Positions 23,246-30,202 of a stretch of 41,509 nt of DNA are shown piece by piece. The notes below the pieces were generated by a model. That model was not told the origin of the DNA. It worked only from the letters and a program-made list of their open reading frames with translations, and made no database searches. Numbering within the stretch: position 1 is the first letter of the stretch; the number at the start of each line of letters is the position of its first letter. The position numbers and the translations under genes were made by a program. The stretch is from a virus: IMG/VR virus record IMGVR_UViG_3300005820_000004, positions 1-41,509 of that record. One strand, written 5' to 3'.

Positions 23246-23497
23246 CTAAAATTTCTGTCGTATTGCTAAATCTTCACTTTCATAATCAAAATAATAGGCA
23301 TTTCTTATTGATTCTTGGTTTCTTTTATAAGTTTTACGAAGGTTAGCGGCATTGTTAAACTCCTTAGAGTGATTTTTACTAAGCGACTCTATTCTTTCTC
23401 GTATAGTCGCTAAACATACACCTTGTTTTTCTGCTATAACCCTTAATGAATAGTTTTGTGCGAATAATAATAATGTTGTTTTTTGTTTTTTAGTCAT
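23246..23497 (-). CDS. Small helix-turn-helix protein
   Basis: 83 residues: KKQKTTLLLFAQNYSLRVIA, then EKQGVCLATIRERIESLSKN fits a sigma-region-4/LuxR-type helix-turn-helix (LTxxQ...S-x-x-x-I-A-x-x-x-G-V-x-x-x-T-I-R). The C-terminal part is charged. Likely a DNA-binding regulator; it sits next to the structured intergenic region at 23.0-23.2 kb, a plausible target. Confidence 0.6.
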   Translation of the reverse strand: MTKKQKTTLLLFAQNYSLRVIAEKQGVCLATIRERIESLSKNHSKEFNNAANLRKTYKRNQESIRNAYYFDYESEDLAIRQKF

Positions 23498-23505
23498 AAT
23501 TGTAC

Positions 23506-23766
23506 CTAATATCTATTTTGCTCCATAAAATTAAACATTAACTGCTTTTTTGGAGGAATTATAACAATATCATACTTTTTGAACCACCGACTCGTACCTA
23601 CTGCACGACTAAAAGTTGGTAAGGTAGTTATGGTTTCGCAACTAACACAATACGTATCAAAATATTTTCCAGTTATTTTTCCTGTTAACCCACATAATTG
23701 TGGGGTTATTCCAACATATCTAACCTTATCACCTATTTTAAATCCCACTTTTATTTTAAATTCCAC
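23506..23766 (-). CDS. SH3-like mini-protein with QLMF tail (family member 9)
   Basis: 86 residues: FKIGDKVRYVGIT, LTGKITGKYF, YDIVIIPPKKQLMFNFMEQNRY. Same strand pattern and tail as the members at 16-22 kb, although in a different transcription unit. Confidence 0.62.
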   Translation of the reverse strand: MEFKIKVGFKIGDKVRYVGITPQLCGLTGKITGKYFDTYCVSCETITTLPTFSRAVGTSRWFKKYDIVIIPPKKQLMFNFMEQNRY

Positions 23767-23832
23767 TTTATAGCTCCTTAAAATGGGTTTGTTAAATACT
23801 TATCTAATTAATTTTGTTAGGTAATTATTAAA

Positions 23833-23997
23833 CTAATTGCGAGCTTCAGCCTCTTTATATTTTTTGGCTTTCCACTCTGATTTAGTATAATTAACTTGTT
23901 TATCAACCACAACACGACCAAGCCTACGTTCCCTTTTAGTTATTTTTTTATCATCCTTGCTAATCGGTCGATATGTACCTACTTTTTTGAATTGCAT
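23833..23997 (-). CDS. Hypothetical 54-residue basic protein
   Basis: Perfect AGGAGG site before ATG 23997. Rich in Lys/Arg (KDDKKITKRERRLGRVVVDK, then SEWKAKKYKEAEARN). Probably binds nucleic acid or is an unfolded partner. Not recognised. Confidence 0.6.
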   Translation of the reverse strand: MQFKKVGTYRPISKDDKKITKRERRLGRVVVDKQVNYTKSEWKAKKYKEAEARN

Positions 23998-24009
23998 ATA
24001 TCAATCCTC

Positions 24010-25347
24010 CTAATAACGATTAAGTGATTTGTTAGAGATAGCACAATTTATACATATTGGTTTTCCACTTTTAGTTATCTTTGTTGCCTGTGGTGGTATA
24101 ATTGCTTTACATTCTTCACAAATACGAGTACCCAATAACTCTTTTGTCATAGCATCTAATTTTTCACAGCACAAAGAGCAAATCTTTTCACCATCTCTAA
24201 TTTCAAAATCATTATCTGGTATAAACTCTCGGCATAGATTACAGATTAAAGATGTCGCATTTATAGCACAAGTTGGACAATACAATTTTCCATTTATACT
24301 TCTAATTACCCCACTGGTTTTTGTTAATTTCTCACCACATGACAGACAAGTATAGCTGTCTTTAGGTATTATATTGGGGCTACTATTCTTTTTGTTTTTC
24401 TCTTTTTGTTTACACTGCCAACAAACATTGCCATACTCCTTATCCTTCGTGGTAGTATTGTAGGTGTATGAAGAGAACGAATATAATTTTTTCCATTCAC
24501 CACATTTTTCACATTTTTTAGTTTTACTCCAATCATTTTTATAATTAAAGTTATTATAAGTAGTAACAATCTTTGCTGGTAGTGAAGTATATCGTTTAGG
24601 TTTTAATGTTTGTATTATTTCTTTAGTAAATTTAATACTATGCCATAAATCTTTTATAGAGATATATTCAGAGGGTGAGTGGGGGTTATAAAACCCACAA
24701 GATAAGTTAATACAAGATATACCTATTCTGTTATTCCATAATTTCATTACATCCGTAACAGTACCTATTGCTGTTTTATAGTGATACTTCTTCTTTACTG
24801 CTCCAATTTCAGATGAAAAGGTATGAGATACAGTTTTTTTACCACAATATGCTTGAATAAAATCTTTATTGCCCTTCCTGTCTAACTGAATAATATACCT
24901 GCAATCATCAAAAAACCTATGGTTTACTTTATCACTTCCTTTACAACCTACTTCTTCTCTTGAGAAAAATACAACTTTTATTTCGGGTACAACCTTTAAT
25001 AAATATAAGCAAGCAAATATACCACACTTATCATCACCGCCTATACCTACTTTTTGTTTATTACTTTTGGCAAATAATATATCTTTATTCTTTTGTCTTG
25101 TATAAATAGTAAAATCGGATACAAAACTATGAACAGTGTCCATATGTGATACTACACATGGATAGGTTTTTGATTTCCCCTTAATGACTAATATATTTCC
25201 TGCGGAGTCAATTCCGTAATCTAAATTTAGCTTATGTAATTCTTTATCAAGGTACAATACCATTAGTTTTTCATTTTCACTATTGGATTGAACTTTTAGT
25301 AACCCAAGTAATGTATTATATGATTCTGTATCTATATACTGTTCCAT
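24010..25347 (-). CDS. M20-family metallopeptidase fused to zinc-ribbon array
   Basis: 445 residues from ATG 25347 (site AAAGGA). Residues 1-250 are an M20 (PepT/aminoacylase-like) catalytic domain with all five metal ligands visible: SHMDTVH (H68), GGDD (D105), SREEVG (E131, E132), IQLDRKG (D156) and FYNPHSP (H223). The dimerisation (lid) insert is very short. From residue 278 a second region carries eight CxxC pairs (CEKC, CWQC, CLSC, CPTC, CNLC, CSLC, CEEC, CINC), about four zinc ribbons. The enzyme should cleave a peptide or N-acyl amino acid; the ribbons may bind nucleic acid or a target protein. I know of no standard phage role for this fusion. Confidence 0.82.
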   Translation of the reverse strand: MEQYIDTESYNTLLGLLKVQSNSENEKLMVLYLDKELHKLNLDYGIDSAGNILVIKGKSKTYPCVVSHMDTVHSFVSDFTIYTRQKNKDILFAKSNKQKVGIGGDDKCGIFACLYLLKVVPEIKVVFFSREEVGCKGSDKVNHRFFDDCRYIIQLDRKGNKDFIQAYCGKKTVSHTFSSEIGAVKKKYHYKTAIGTVTDVMKLWNNRIGISCINLSCGFYNPHSPSEYISIKDLWHSIKFTKEIIQTLKPKRYTSLPAKIVTTYNNFNYKNDWSKTKKCEKCGEWKKLYSFSSYTYNTTTKDKEYGNVCWQCKQKEKNKKNSSPNIIPKDSYTCLSCGEKLTKTSGVIRSINGKLYCPTCAINATSLICNLCREFIPDNDFEIRDGEKICSLCCEKLDAMTKELLGTRICEECKAIIPPQATKITKSGKPICINCAISNKSLNRY

Positions 25348-25348
25348 T

Positions 25349-26734
25349 TTATTGTCCTTTTGCGTCAAATAACAATGATTGATTTTTATTGGGCTGTTCA
25401 AATGAACTTCTAAGGTAGTATTTTTTATTAAACTTTTTTACGTTTTCCCTGTTTTTAGCATTATTTATTATAAGTTCCCCCGTAGCAAGTTTAGTGAGAC
25501 TATTTTCCATAACCATTGTTTTTATAGCTGATGTTAAGTAATATACTTCTTGGTATTCCACTTTTTCTAATATTGGGTTGTAAAAGAGGTTATATACTAT
25601 TGTTGTACATTCTTTAGGTATAAAAGGCTTTTCTGCCATAACATCTTCGTATGGTATATAAGGAAACGTAGAATCAAAAAATATTAGTTGTTGTTTTTCT
25701 GCTGTAGCCCCCCCTTCGCCGTTAAATAGTTCTTCAATTTCTTTATTTACCTTTTCTCGATTGTAGTTTATAAAACACTGTGAAATATGGTATCCTTTTC
25801 CATCATACATAATAATTTCTGGGTCTTGTTTATGGTATATCTCATTATGTATTTTTACTATATTTGATTTGTGAACAAAACCTTTATACTTTTTGGTATC
25901 GATGGCTTTAGTTTTGTCTATTTTTATACCTGTTATAGCCTCCTTAACAGAATTACTTTTTAATATCCAACCATCGAGTTGTGTATTGCAAATGTCTTTA
26001 TCGTGTGTACTATAATATGCTCCATTTATATCAACGATATTTCTTTTCAATACATACCCATCATACTTTTTTATAAAAACACAATCCCTTTTTGACACCC
26101 AATTAGCAGTAATTGCTTCCTGTAAACTGTTTGGGTCTATTTCTCTATGATACCCATAAACTGCTGTTGTTGTTAGTGAGAGGCTAAAACGAGGGTGTTT
26201 TATTTTATCGAGTTTATCATTTCCTTCAACAGATTTACGATGCCCCGATGTAATAATATTATCTTTGTAAAATAAATATCTAAAAGTATCAGTATACGGT
26301 AAATGTGTTATCCCTTCTATTGTTATATCATCTTTGTAAAAATATGTTTCTGCATCTCCTGCACTGGTACTTGGGTAGAATAGCCATTTCTTTTTTTCTG
26401 CCATGTCCCAAAATAATGGAGCATAACTACTTTTAACATAATAAACCCTATCTAAATATGTACATTTTTTGATTTTCCATTTTTTACTTTTTACATTGTC
26501 CCACAATAATGCTCTTGCATATATTTTATTATTTTTATCTGTTAAAACAACAATTCTAACCTTGTTTTTGACATAGAAATTTAATGCTTTTTGCATTTCC
26601 TTGGTTCTCATACAACTATTACCAAGAGAGTCTATTTGACCAATATAATTATTTTTAAAGTAAGCGTAATGAATTCCAGTTGATGGCCATATATGCAAAG
26701 TAAGTTGTGCATCCAATTTCTTAACCTCTCTCAT
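25349..26734 (-). CDS. Phage protein of unknown function with repeats and a QSLLF tail
   Basis: 461 residues; start ATG 26734 (GGAG 8 nt upstream). The longer frame runs into the tRNA and is not used. The N-terminal part has LGNSCMRTKEMQKALNFYV, KIYARALLWDN and LDRVYYVKSS, a pattern seen in uncharacterised phage proteins; a GNAT-like fold is possible but unproven. Residues 245-345 hold three near-repeats of the type Y-x-G-(Y/F)-V-x-K-(R/S)-N-I-V-x-I. An internal EKQQLIFF and the C-terminal NKNQSLLFDA resemble the tails of the SH3-like mini-proteins. It is the first gene after the tRNA and 1 nt before the peptidase gene. Confidence 0.6.
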   Translation of the reverse strand: MREVKKLDAQLTLHIWPSTGIHYAYFKNNYIGQIDSLGNSCMRTKEMQKALNFYVKNKVRIVVLTDKNNKIYARALLWDNVKSKKWKIKKCTYLDRVYYVKSSYAPLFWDMAEKKKWLFYPSTSAGDAETYFYKDDITIEGITHLPYTDTFRYLFYKDNIITSGHRKSVEGNDKLDKIKHPRFSLSLTTTAVYGYHREIDPNSLQEAITANWVSKRDCVFIKKYDGYVLKRNIVDINGAYYSTHDKDICNTQLDGWILKSNSVKEAITGIKIDKTKAIDTKKYKGFVHKSNIVKIHNEIYHKQDPEIIMYDGKGYHISQCFINYNREKVNKEIEELFNGEGGATAEKQQLIFFDSTFPYIPYEDVMAEKPFIPKECTTIVYNLFYNPILEKVEYQEVYYLTSAIKTMVMENSLTKLATGELIINNAKNRENVKKFNKKYYLRSSFEQPNKNQSLLFDAKGQ

Positions 26735-26776
26735 TGTTACATCTCCGTACCATAAATAATAATCAATAACATTAAA

Positions 26777-26847
26777 TGGGGAGGACAGGGATTGAACCTG
26801 CATTACTTGTCAGTAACAAGCGTCCTATACCGTTAGACGACCTCCCC
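26777..26847 (-). tRNA. tRNA with tRNA-Glu-like body and shortened anticodon arm
   Basis: Acceptor stem GGGGAGG/CCUCCCC is a perfect 7 bp, discriminator A, no encoded CCA. The D arm GUCU-AACGGUAUA-GGAC and the short variable loop match tRNA-Glu, including U11-A24 and U13-G22. The T arm is GCAGG-UUCAAUC-CCUGU. The anticodon arm is CUUGU-UACUG-ACAAG: five pairs with a 5-nt loop, or four pairs with the 7-nt loop UUACUGA, which would place ACU at 26812-26814. Either way it is two nucleotides shorter than normal. A 7-nt loop with a G-U closing pair is possible only by dropping residue 26. The decoding identity is therefore unclear. Confidence 0.8.
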
Positions 26848-26848
26848 C

Positions 26849-26906
26849 GTTCAATATAAGACTAATGCCTTTATTGAACAAACTATAATATCCATTGATA
26901 TTATAG
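26849..26906 (-). other. Two hairpins upstream of the tRNA
   Basis: GTTCAATA (26849-26856) pairs with TATTGAAC (26872-26879). Next to it CTATAATATC and GATATTATAG (26883-26906) form a 10-bp stem with a CATT loop. They lie between the 26920 stop and the tRNA 5' end and may act in termination or tRNA processing. Confidence 0.5.
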
Positions 26907-26919
26907 GTGGTTTACTTGT

Positions 26920-27108
26920 TTAGCCAAATGTTCTACAAAATATGTGTTTGGCTTTGTTTACTATTTTACAATTTTCCTCACTAAACCCAAGACTAACACT
27001 ATTTTCAACCATTAAATCAATAAGTAAATCTTCCTGTAATGTTATATCTTTAGGGTTTAATTCAGTAAACTGTACAGGTTTATTATTGTTATTTGTTTTG
27101 TTGTTCAT
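26920..27108 (-). CDS. Hypothetical 62-residue protein
   Basis: Site AAGGGGAT before ATG 27108. An Asn-rich start, then an acidic helical part (DITLQEDLLIDLMVENSVS) and a short Cys/His-containing end. Not recognised. Confidence 0.55.
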   Translation of the reverse strand: MNNKTNNNNKPVQFTELNPKDITLQEDLLIDLMVENSVSLGFSEENCKIVNKAKHIFCRTFG

Positions 27109-27154
27109 TTCTATCCCCTTAAAATTTTATCCATTGATAATTTTCTGAAATAGG

Positions 27155-27544
27155 CTAACGCTCGAATGTTTCTTTTTTACTGGCACGCAACACAAATAAA
27201 CTATATTTTTGTGTAATTCTAACCAGTTTGTACATTTTATTCTTAAACTCTATGCTCGCACTTATACACTCACAACATTCGTCAAATTTCTCTCTTGAAA
27301 TCCAACCTCTATTTTCACATCTACACAGTGCTACTTTACAAGCTAAGCATTTAGTAGTACACCCACTATTTCCTAAGTATTCACAATCTTCACAACACAA
27401 GCTCTCGCCATAACTATCACACATATATTTATTATTGCAGATAAGTGTACCATTTTCTGTTCTGATATTACAGGGGTTGTATTGTTTAAGCAGTTTATCC
27501 GCTTTGTCATAAATTAAATCATACAATTTCCATCTGTCTATCAT
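27155..27544 (-). CDS. Cysteine-rich protein (copy 1 of a tandem pair)
   Basis: 129 residues with the pattern ADKLLKQYNPCNI, ESLCCEDCEYLGNSGCTTKCLACKVALC, found in small phage and firmicute proteins of unknown role (LCC-x-x-C...GCT-x-x-x-L-x-C-K). Several zinc sites or disulphides are likely. Paralogous to the next gene; site AAAGGAG. Confidence 0.62.
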   Translation of the reverse strand: MIDRWKLYDLIYDKADKLLKQYNPCNIRTENGTLICNNKYMCDSYGESLCCEDCEYLGNSGCTTKCLACKVALCRCENRGWISREKFDECCECISASIEFKNKMYKLVRITQKYSLFVLRASKKETFER

Positions 27545-27561
27545 AAAATCTCCTTTAGATT

Positions 27562-28005
27562 TTATAGTAGGTTCTTTTTTCTACGATTTTCTGAAATCTC
27601 AAGAACCTCGCTTTTTGTGTGAAAATAAGCACGAGTATCTATTCCTTGTTTTGCAGTAAATCTTTTTAATCTAAGAAGTCGTTTACTCAATTTTTCATTA
27701 TATTGCCTAATATAAGAACAGAAAAATAGCTTACACGGTAAACATTTAATGGTACAGCCTGTCATAGACTTATGCTTACATCCACCACAACACAATAAGG
27801 AATTACATTGTTGAGAAAACTTATTGTTTTCTATGTGTGGGAATTCATTGCATAAGACTATTTTATTTTTAATATGTATATTACAAGGGTTATGTTTCTT
27901 AAACAACCTATCTGCAATATCATATATTCTATCGTAGATAGCAGATATATCAGCGTAGCTCGTATCATTCGTGTCAACTTTATTCTTTGTTGCTGTTGTA
28001 GGCAT
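27562..28005 (-). CDS. Cysteine-rich protein (copy 2 of a tandem pair)
   Basis: 147 residues with IYDIADRLFKKHNPCNI and LLCCGGCKHKSMTGCTIKCL, aligning with 27155-27544, but with a longer basic C-terminus (KRLLRLKRFTAKQG). Strong site AAGGGGG. A diverged tandem duplication. Confidence 0.62.
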   Translation of the reverse strand: MPTTATKNKVDTNDTSYADISAIYDRIYDIADRLFKKHNPCNIHIKNKIVLCNEFPHIENNKFSQQCNSLLCCGGCKHKSMTGCTIKCLPCKLFFCSYIRQYNEKLSKRLLRLKRFTAKQGIDTRAYFHTKSEVLEISENRRKKNLL

Positions 28006-28165
28006 GGTTTACCCCCTTAAAACAATCAATACACAGTTTTCTCTCCTTGACAATTTCTGTCCCTGTTGTACCGTTTGGATAATGCTTTGTTCTAATCTCA
28101 CAAGGGGTAATATTGCATCTTTCCTTTGGTTCTGATAATTTACCACATTTATCACATTTATACAT
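27980..28165 (-). CDS. 61-residue zinc-ribbon protein
   Basis: MYKCDKCGKLSEPKERCN, then TTGTEIVKERKLCIDCFKG: two CxxC knuckles framing a central strand pair, a form common in small phage proteins. Site AAAGGAT. The stop lies within the start of the next gene (26-nt overlap). Confidence 0.68.
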   Translation of the reverse strand: MYKCDKCGKLSEPKERCNITPCEIRTKHYPNGTTGTEIVKERKLCIDCFKGVNHAYNSNKE

Positions 28166-28175
28166 AATTTATCCT

Positions 28176-28331
28176 TTAATAAACAATGGCATAATATATC
28201 ACGTAAAACCAACCACACATACCATGTAAAATAGCCCATAATATAGAGGTGTTTTGTGTCCATGATGTTATCATGGCTAATGCTATACCTATTTCTCCAA
28301 CAAAATCCCATGTATGCGAATGTTCTTTCAT
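28176..28331 (-). CDS. 51-residue two-span membrane protein
   Basis: Starts in a TAATG overlap. Two hydrophobic helices (VGEIGIALAMITSW and ILWAILHGMCGWFYVIYYAIVY); the second follows the IL-x-A-I-L-H-G-x-x-GWFYVIYY pattern of small hydrophobic phage proteins. Function unknown. Confidence 0.62.
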   Translation of the reverse strand: MKEHSHTWDFVGEIGIALAMITSWTQNTSILWAILHGMCGWFYVIYYAIVY

Positions 28332-28618
28332 TAGCAGCCTATACATTTTATATCCCCTTTAATAGTATGACCTGCGAATCCACCGCCAGGTCTGTGATAC
28401 TCACCTTTGGATTTTCTTAATCGCTTACCAAAATCTTTAGAGTGATTATGAAAACTACGTGGTATCGATAGCCCCTCTTGTATAGCCTGCATTTCATATA
28501 TTGTACCGTCTATATGAGATACTTTAGGGTTATGTTGTTTTGGCCTATATGACAAGCCATATATTTTATTATGTTGTAATTGTTGTAGTCGATTGACTTC
28601 TTTGTTTAAGCTGAACAT
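28331..28618 (-). CDS. Hypothetical 95-residue protein
   Basis: Basic and rich in His, Gly and Gln (LQQLQHNKIYGLSYRPKQHN; SKGEYHRPGGGFAGHTIKG), ending in CIGC. Site AGAGGT. Not recognised. Confidence 0.55.
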   Translation of the reverse strand: MFSLNKEVNRLQQLQHNKIYGLSYRPKQHNPKVSHIDGTIYEMQAIQEGLSIPRSFHNHSKDFGKRLRKSKGEYHRPGGGFAGHTIKGDIKCIGC

Positions 28619-28648
28619 AGTTTTACCTCTGTCAATAATGTTTTCATT

Positions 28649-28780
28649 TTACTCCCATATTATATCATCAACTATATAATCTGTTCCAAACATCCTATTA
28701 TATTCTTCAACGAGTTCCACAGGAGATAAATCCAGATATGCTCTCTTTATTTCGTCTTGTAGTTCCTGTTCAGTAATCAT
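28649..28780 (-). CDS. Hypothetical 43-residue acidic protein
   Basis: Site GAGGG before ATG 28780. A helix (EQELQDEIKRAYLDLSPVEL) followed by an acidic end (DYIVDDIIWE). Strong negative charge is reminiscent of DNA-mimic or anti-host peptides, but this is only a charge argument. Confidence 0.5.
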   Translation of the reverse strand: MITEQELQDEIKRAYLDLSPVELVEEYNRMFGTDYIVDDIIWE

Positions 28781-28812
28781 TTTTAGTCCCTCATATTTAT
28801 ACTCTTTGTATA

Positions 28813-29070
28813 TTATCTGGATATTATTCTATACCATAATGGTAGTTTTACCTTTTTATAACACTTACCACAGAAGTATTTACCTTTTAAGTCCCCACTG
28901 TGATATTTATATATGCTATCTTTTAGCTCCTTTAGAGTTTTATCAGAAGAGGGAAATTCTACATGGCCAAGTAACCAACATAATCTTGAACGTATACTTA
29001 GTTGCCAGAAACTTCCTACATACTCTCCAAAACTATCTATGTAACCGAAAACTAATTGATTATTTTTCAT
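28813..29070 (-). CDS. Hypothetical 85-residue protein with CxxC
   Basis: FGYIDSFGEYVGSFWQLSIR opens the protein, then RLCWLLGHVEF, and FCGKCYKKVKLPLWY near the end; the LCWLLGH...C-x-x-C form resembles small DUF1660-type phage proteins. Likely one zinc site. Confidence 0.55.
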   Translation of the reverse strand: MKNNQLVFGYIDSFGEYVGSFWQLSIRSRLCWLLGHVEFPSSDKTLKELKDSIYKYHSGDLKGKYFCGKCYKKVKLPLWYRIISR

Positions 29071-29072
29071 AT

Positions 29073-29228
29073 TTATACCTCATGAGTAGTTATTAACTGA
29101 ACACGCCAAAATATATCTTCATTTTTTAATATATGTTGTAGGCGTTTTGCCATCTCTTTTTTTGCTTCTTTCTCACTCTTAGCAGTGAAACGGTCTTTTA
29201 TTCTTATCTCTAATTCATATATTTTCAT
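29073..29228 (-). CDS. Hypothetical 51-residue protein
   Basis: A strand-helix-strand arrangement: KIYELEIRIKDRFTAKSEKE, EMAKRLQHILKN, FWRVQLITTHEV. Compact ferredoxin-like half or dimerising fold possible. Not recognised. Confidence 0.5.
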   Translation of the reverse strand: MKIYELEIRIKDRFTAKSEKEAKKEMAKRLQHILKNEDIFWRVQLITTHEV

Positions 29229-29277
29229 GTTATATTCTCTGTATATTATCTGGAAATTACTCTGTAATTTACTTGTA

Positions 29278-29457
29278 TTATATCCTTCGGATATTATCTG
29301 GCTTACTACCGAATAACTGTATAGCTTTGTCTTTTACGCTTTGTAATGATATAGCATGAAGTATCTTTGTCTTTGCAACATAATACTTCCCGTTCCAATT
29401 ATGCCATTGGCACTTGTACCTTTTTACTATACTATTTCCTATTGCTATTGTGTACAT
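29278..29457 (-). CDS. Hypothetical 59-residue basic protein
   Basis: MYTIAIGNSIVKRYKCQWHN followed by a strand GKYYVAKTKI and a basic helix. Start ATG 29457. The last codons include one copy of the ATATTATCTGG repeat. Confidence 0.48.
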   Translation of the reverse strand: MYTIAIGNSIVKRYKCQWHNWNGKYYVAKTKILHAISLQSVKDKAIQLFGSKPDNIRRI

Positions 29458-29462
29458 ATTAT

Positions 29463-29615
29463 CTACTCTCCATTTCTACGCCATTTATGCACTGGACAGC
29501 CAGTATCTTTACATCTTTTATTATTTAGGCACTCATTACATAGATTGCCATTGATTACATTGTTGCTATAATTATATAGTTTTTGTTTGGGTTTTTTCTG
29601 TTCTGGTTTTTCCAT
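29463..29615 (-). CDS. 50-residue zinc-finger-like protein
   Basis: Lys-rich N-terminus (EKPEQKKPKQKLYNYS), then LCNECLNNKRCKDTGCPVHKW: four cysteines and a His, of the same general type as the 13114-13290 protein. Role unknown. Confidence 0.55.
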   Translation of the reverse strand: MEKPEQKKPKQKLYNYSNNVINGNLCNECLNNKRCKDTGCPVHKWRRNGE

Positions 29616-29645
29616 ATTATATACCTCATAGTTTAATTATAGTTT

Positions 29646-29708
29646 AATAGTGTATAAATCTGTACTATATAGTGGTATCTACCATATAGTACAGTATTGC
29701 ACACTATT
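29646..29708 (-). other. Large structured stem-loop after the first early gene
   Basis: Nested stems: AATAGTGT (29646-29653) with ACACTATT (29701-29708), a 6x6 internal loop, an 11-bp stem CTGTACTATAT/ATATAGTACAG, a 3-nt bulge and a 4-bp GGTA/TACC cap. It begins at the stop codon of 29707-30057 and fills the space to the next gene. No U-run follows, so attenuation or RNA processing is more likely than simple termination. Confidence 0.65.
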
Positions 29709-30057
29709 AGGCTTTGATTTTCTTTAGGTCGAAAGCACTGGCTTTGACGGCAGTGCCGGAGTATCTATCAACAAGCACTTTGAACTGCTGTGATAGACTT
29801 TCAAGGATGGCTTCACGTTGAATATCTGAAAGCCGGTTTTTCAAATTGCCAAGCAAAGTAAAATCCTTGATTGTCTTATTAACACGTAGGTTTGTCAAGT
29901 GTGCTGTTTGACAAGGGACACAACGCTGCGGTGTAATAACCTCTTCATTTTCATAAATCATTTTATTGGCCTCATATTCCTTGCCACAATCTTTACACTT
30001 GCCCTTGATAACGTCAATAGTGACAAGTGCTCCTCTGTCTTTTTTCTCTTTAGCCAT
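29707..30057 (-). CDS. 116-residue zinc-binding protein, first large early gene
   Basis: Start ATG 30057 after AGGGGAT. N-terminal KEKKDRGALVTIDVIKGKCK, then CKDCGKEYEA and RCVPC form one zinc ribbon; the C-terminal half is helical (SDIQREAILESLSQQFKVLVDR). Located right behind two promoter-like sequences, it may be an early transcription or host-takeover factor. Not recognised. Confidence 0.65.
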   Translation of the reverse strand: MAKEKKDRGALVTIDVIKGKCKDCGKEYEANKMIYENEEVITPQRCVPCQTAHLTNLRVNKTIKDFTLLGNLKNRLSDIQREAILESLSQQFKVLVDRYSGTAVKASAFDLKKIKA

Positions 30058-30120
30058 TTCTAAATCCCCTAAATAAAACAATATTGTTTTTAGTTTTTTT
30101 CTCGTTTCACAAAATCCATT

Positions 30121-30147
30121 TTTATACGATACATATTAAATTGTCAA
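30121..30147 (-). promoter_or_regulatory. Candidate sigma-70 promoter for the leftward early genes
   Basis: On the minus strand TTGACA (30142-30147), 15 nt, TATAAA (30121-30126), 64 nt before ATG 30057. Confidence 0.5.
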
Positions 30148-30165
30148 ATAACCTTGTCTATACAA

Positions 30166-30193
30166 AGTATAATACATAAATCGAAAAATGCAA
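30166..30193 (-). promoter_or_regulatory. Second early promoter candidate (TTGCAT-16-TATACT)
   Basis: TTGCAT (30188-30193) and TATACT (30166-30171) separated by 16 nt. It shares TTTGCATTT and ACTTT with the candidate at 30624-30651, which supports a real repeated promoter. Confidence 0.5.
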
Positions 30194-30202
30194 ATTAAAA
30201 AT

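Larger units (their letters stand above)
28808..29301 (-). repeat. Three copies of an ATATTATCTGG motif
   Basis: Copies at 28810-28820, 29243-29253 and 29291-29301. The first two share about 25 nt, including a following TCTnTGTATATTATCTGGA context. They sit at or near gene ends in the minus-strand operon, so they could be processing or regulatory sites. Confidence 0.45.

Noticed and set aside
26812-26814. Calling the tRNA tRNA-Ser(ACU)
   Set aside because: ACU appears only if a 7-nt loop is forced. A serine tRNA should have a long variable arm, whereas this body is Glu-like.
28009-28311. 100-residue minus-strand reading frame
   Set aside because: It overlaps two better genes (27980-28165 zinc ribbon and 28176-28331 membrane protein), each with clear start signals.
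28606-28647. 13-residue reading frame before the 95-residue gene
   Set aside because: Very short, overlaps the next start and may simply carry that gene's ribosome-binding site.
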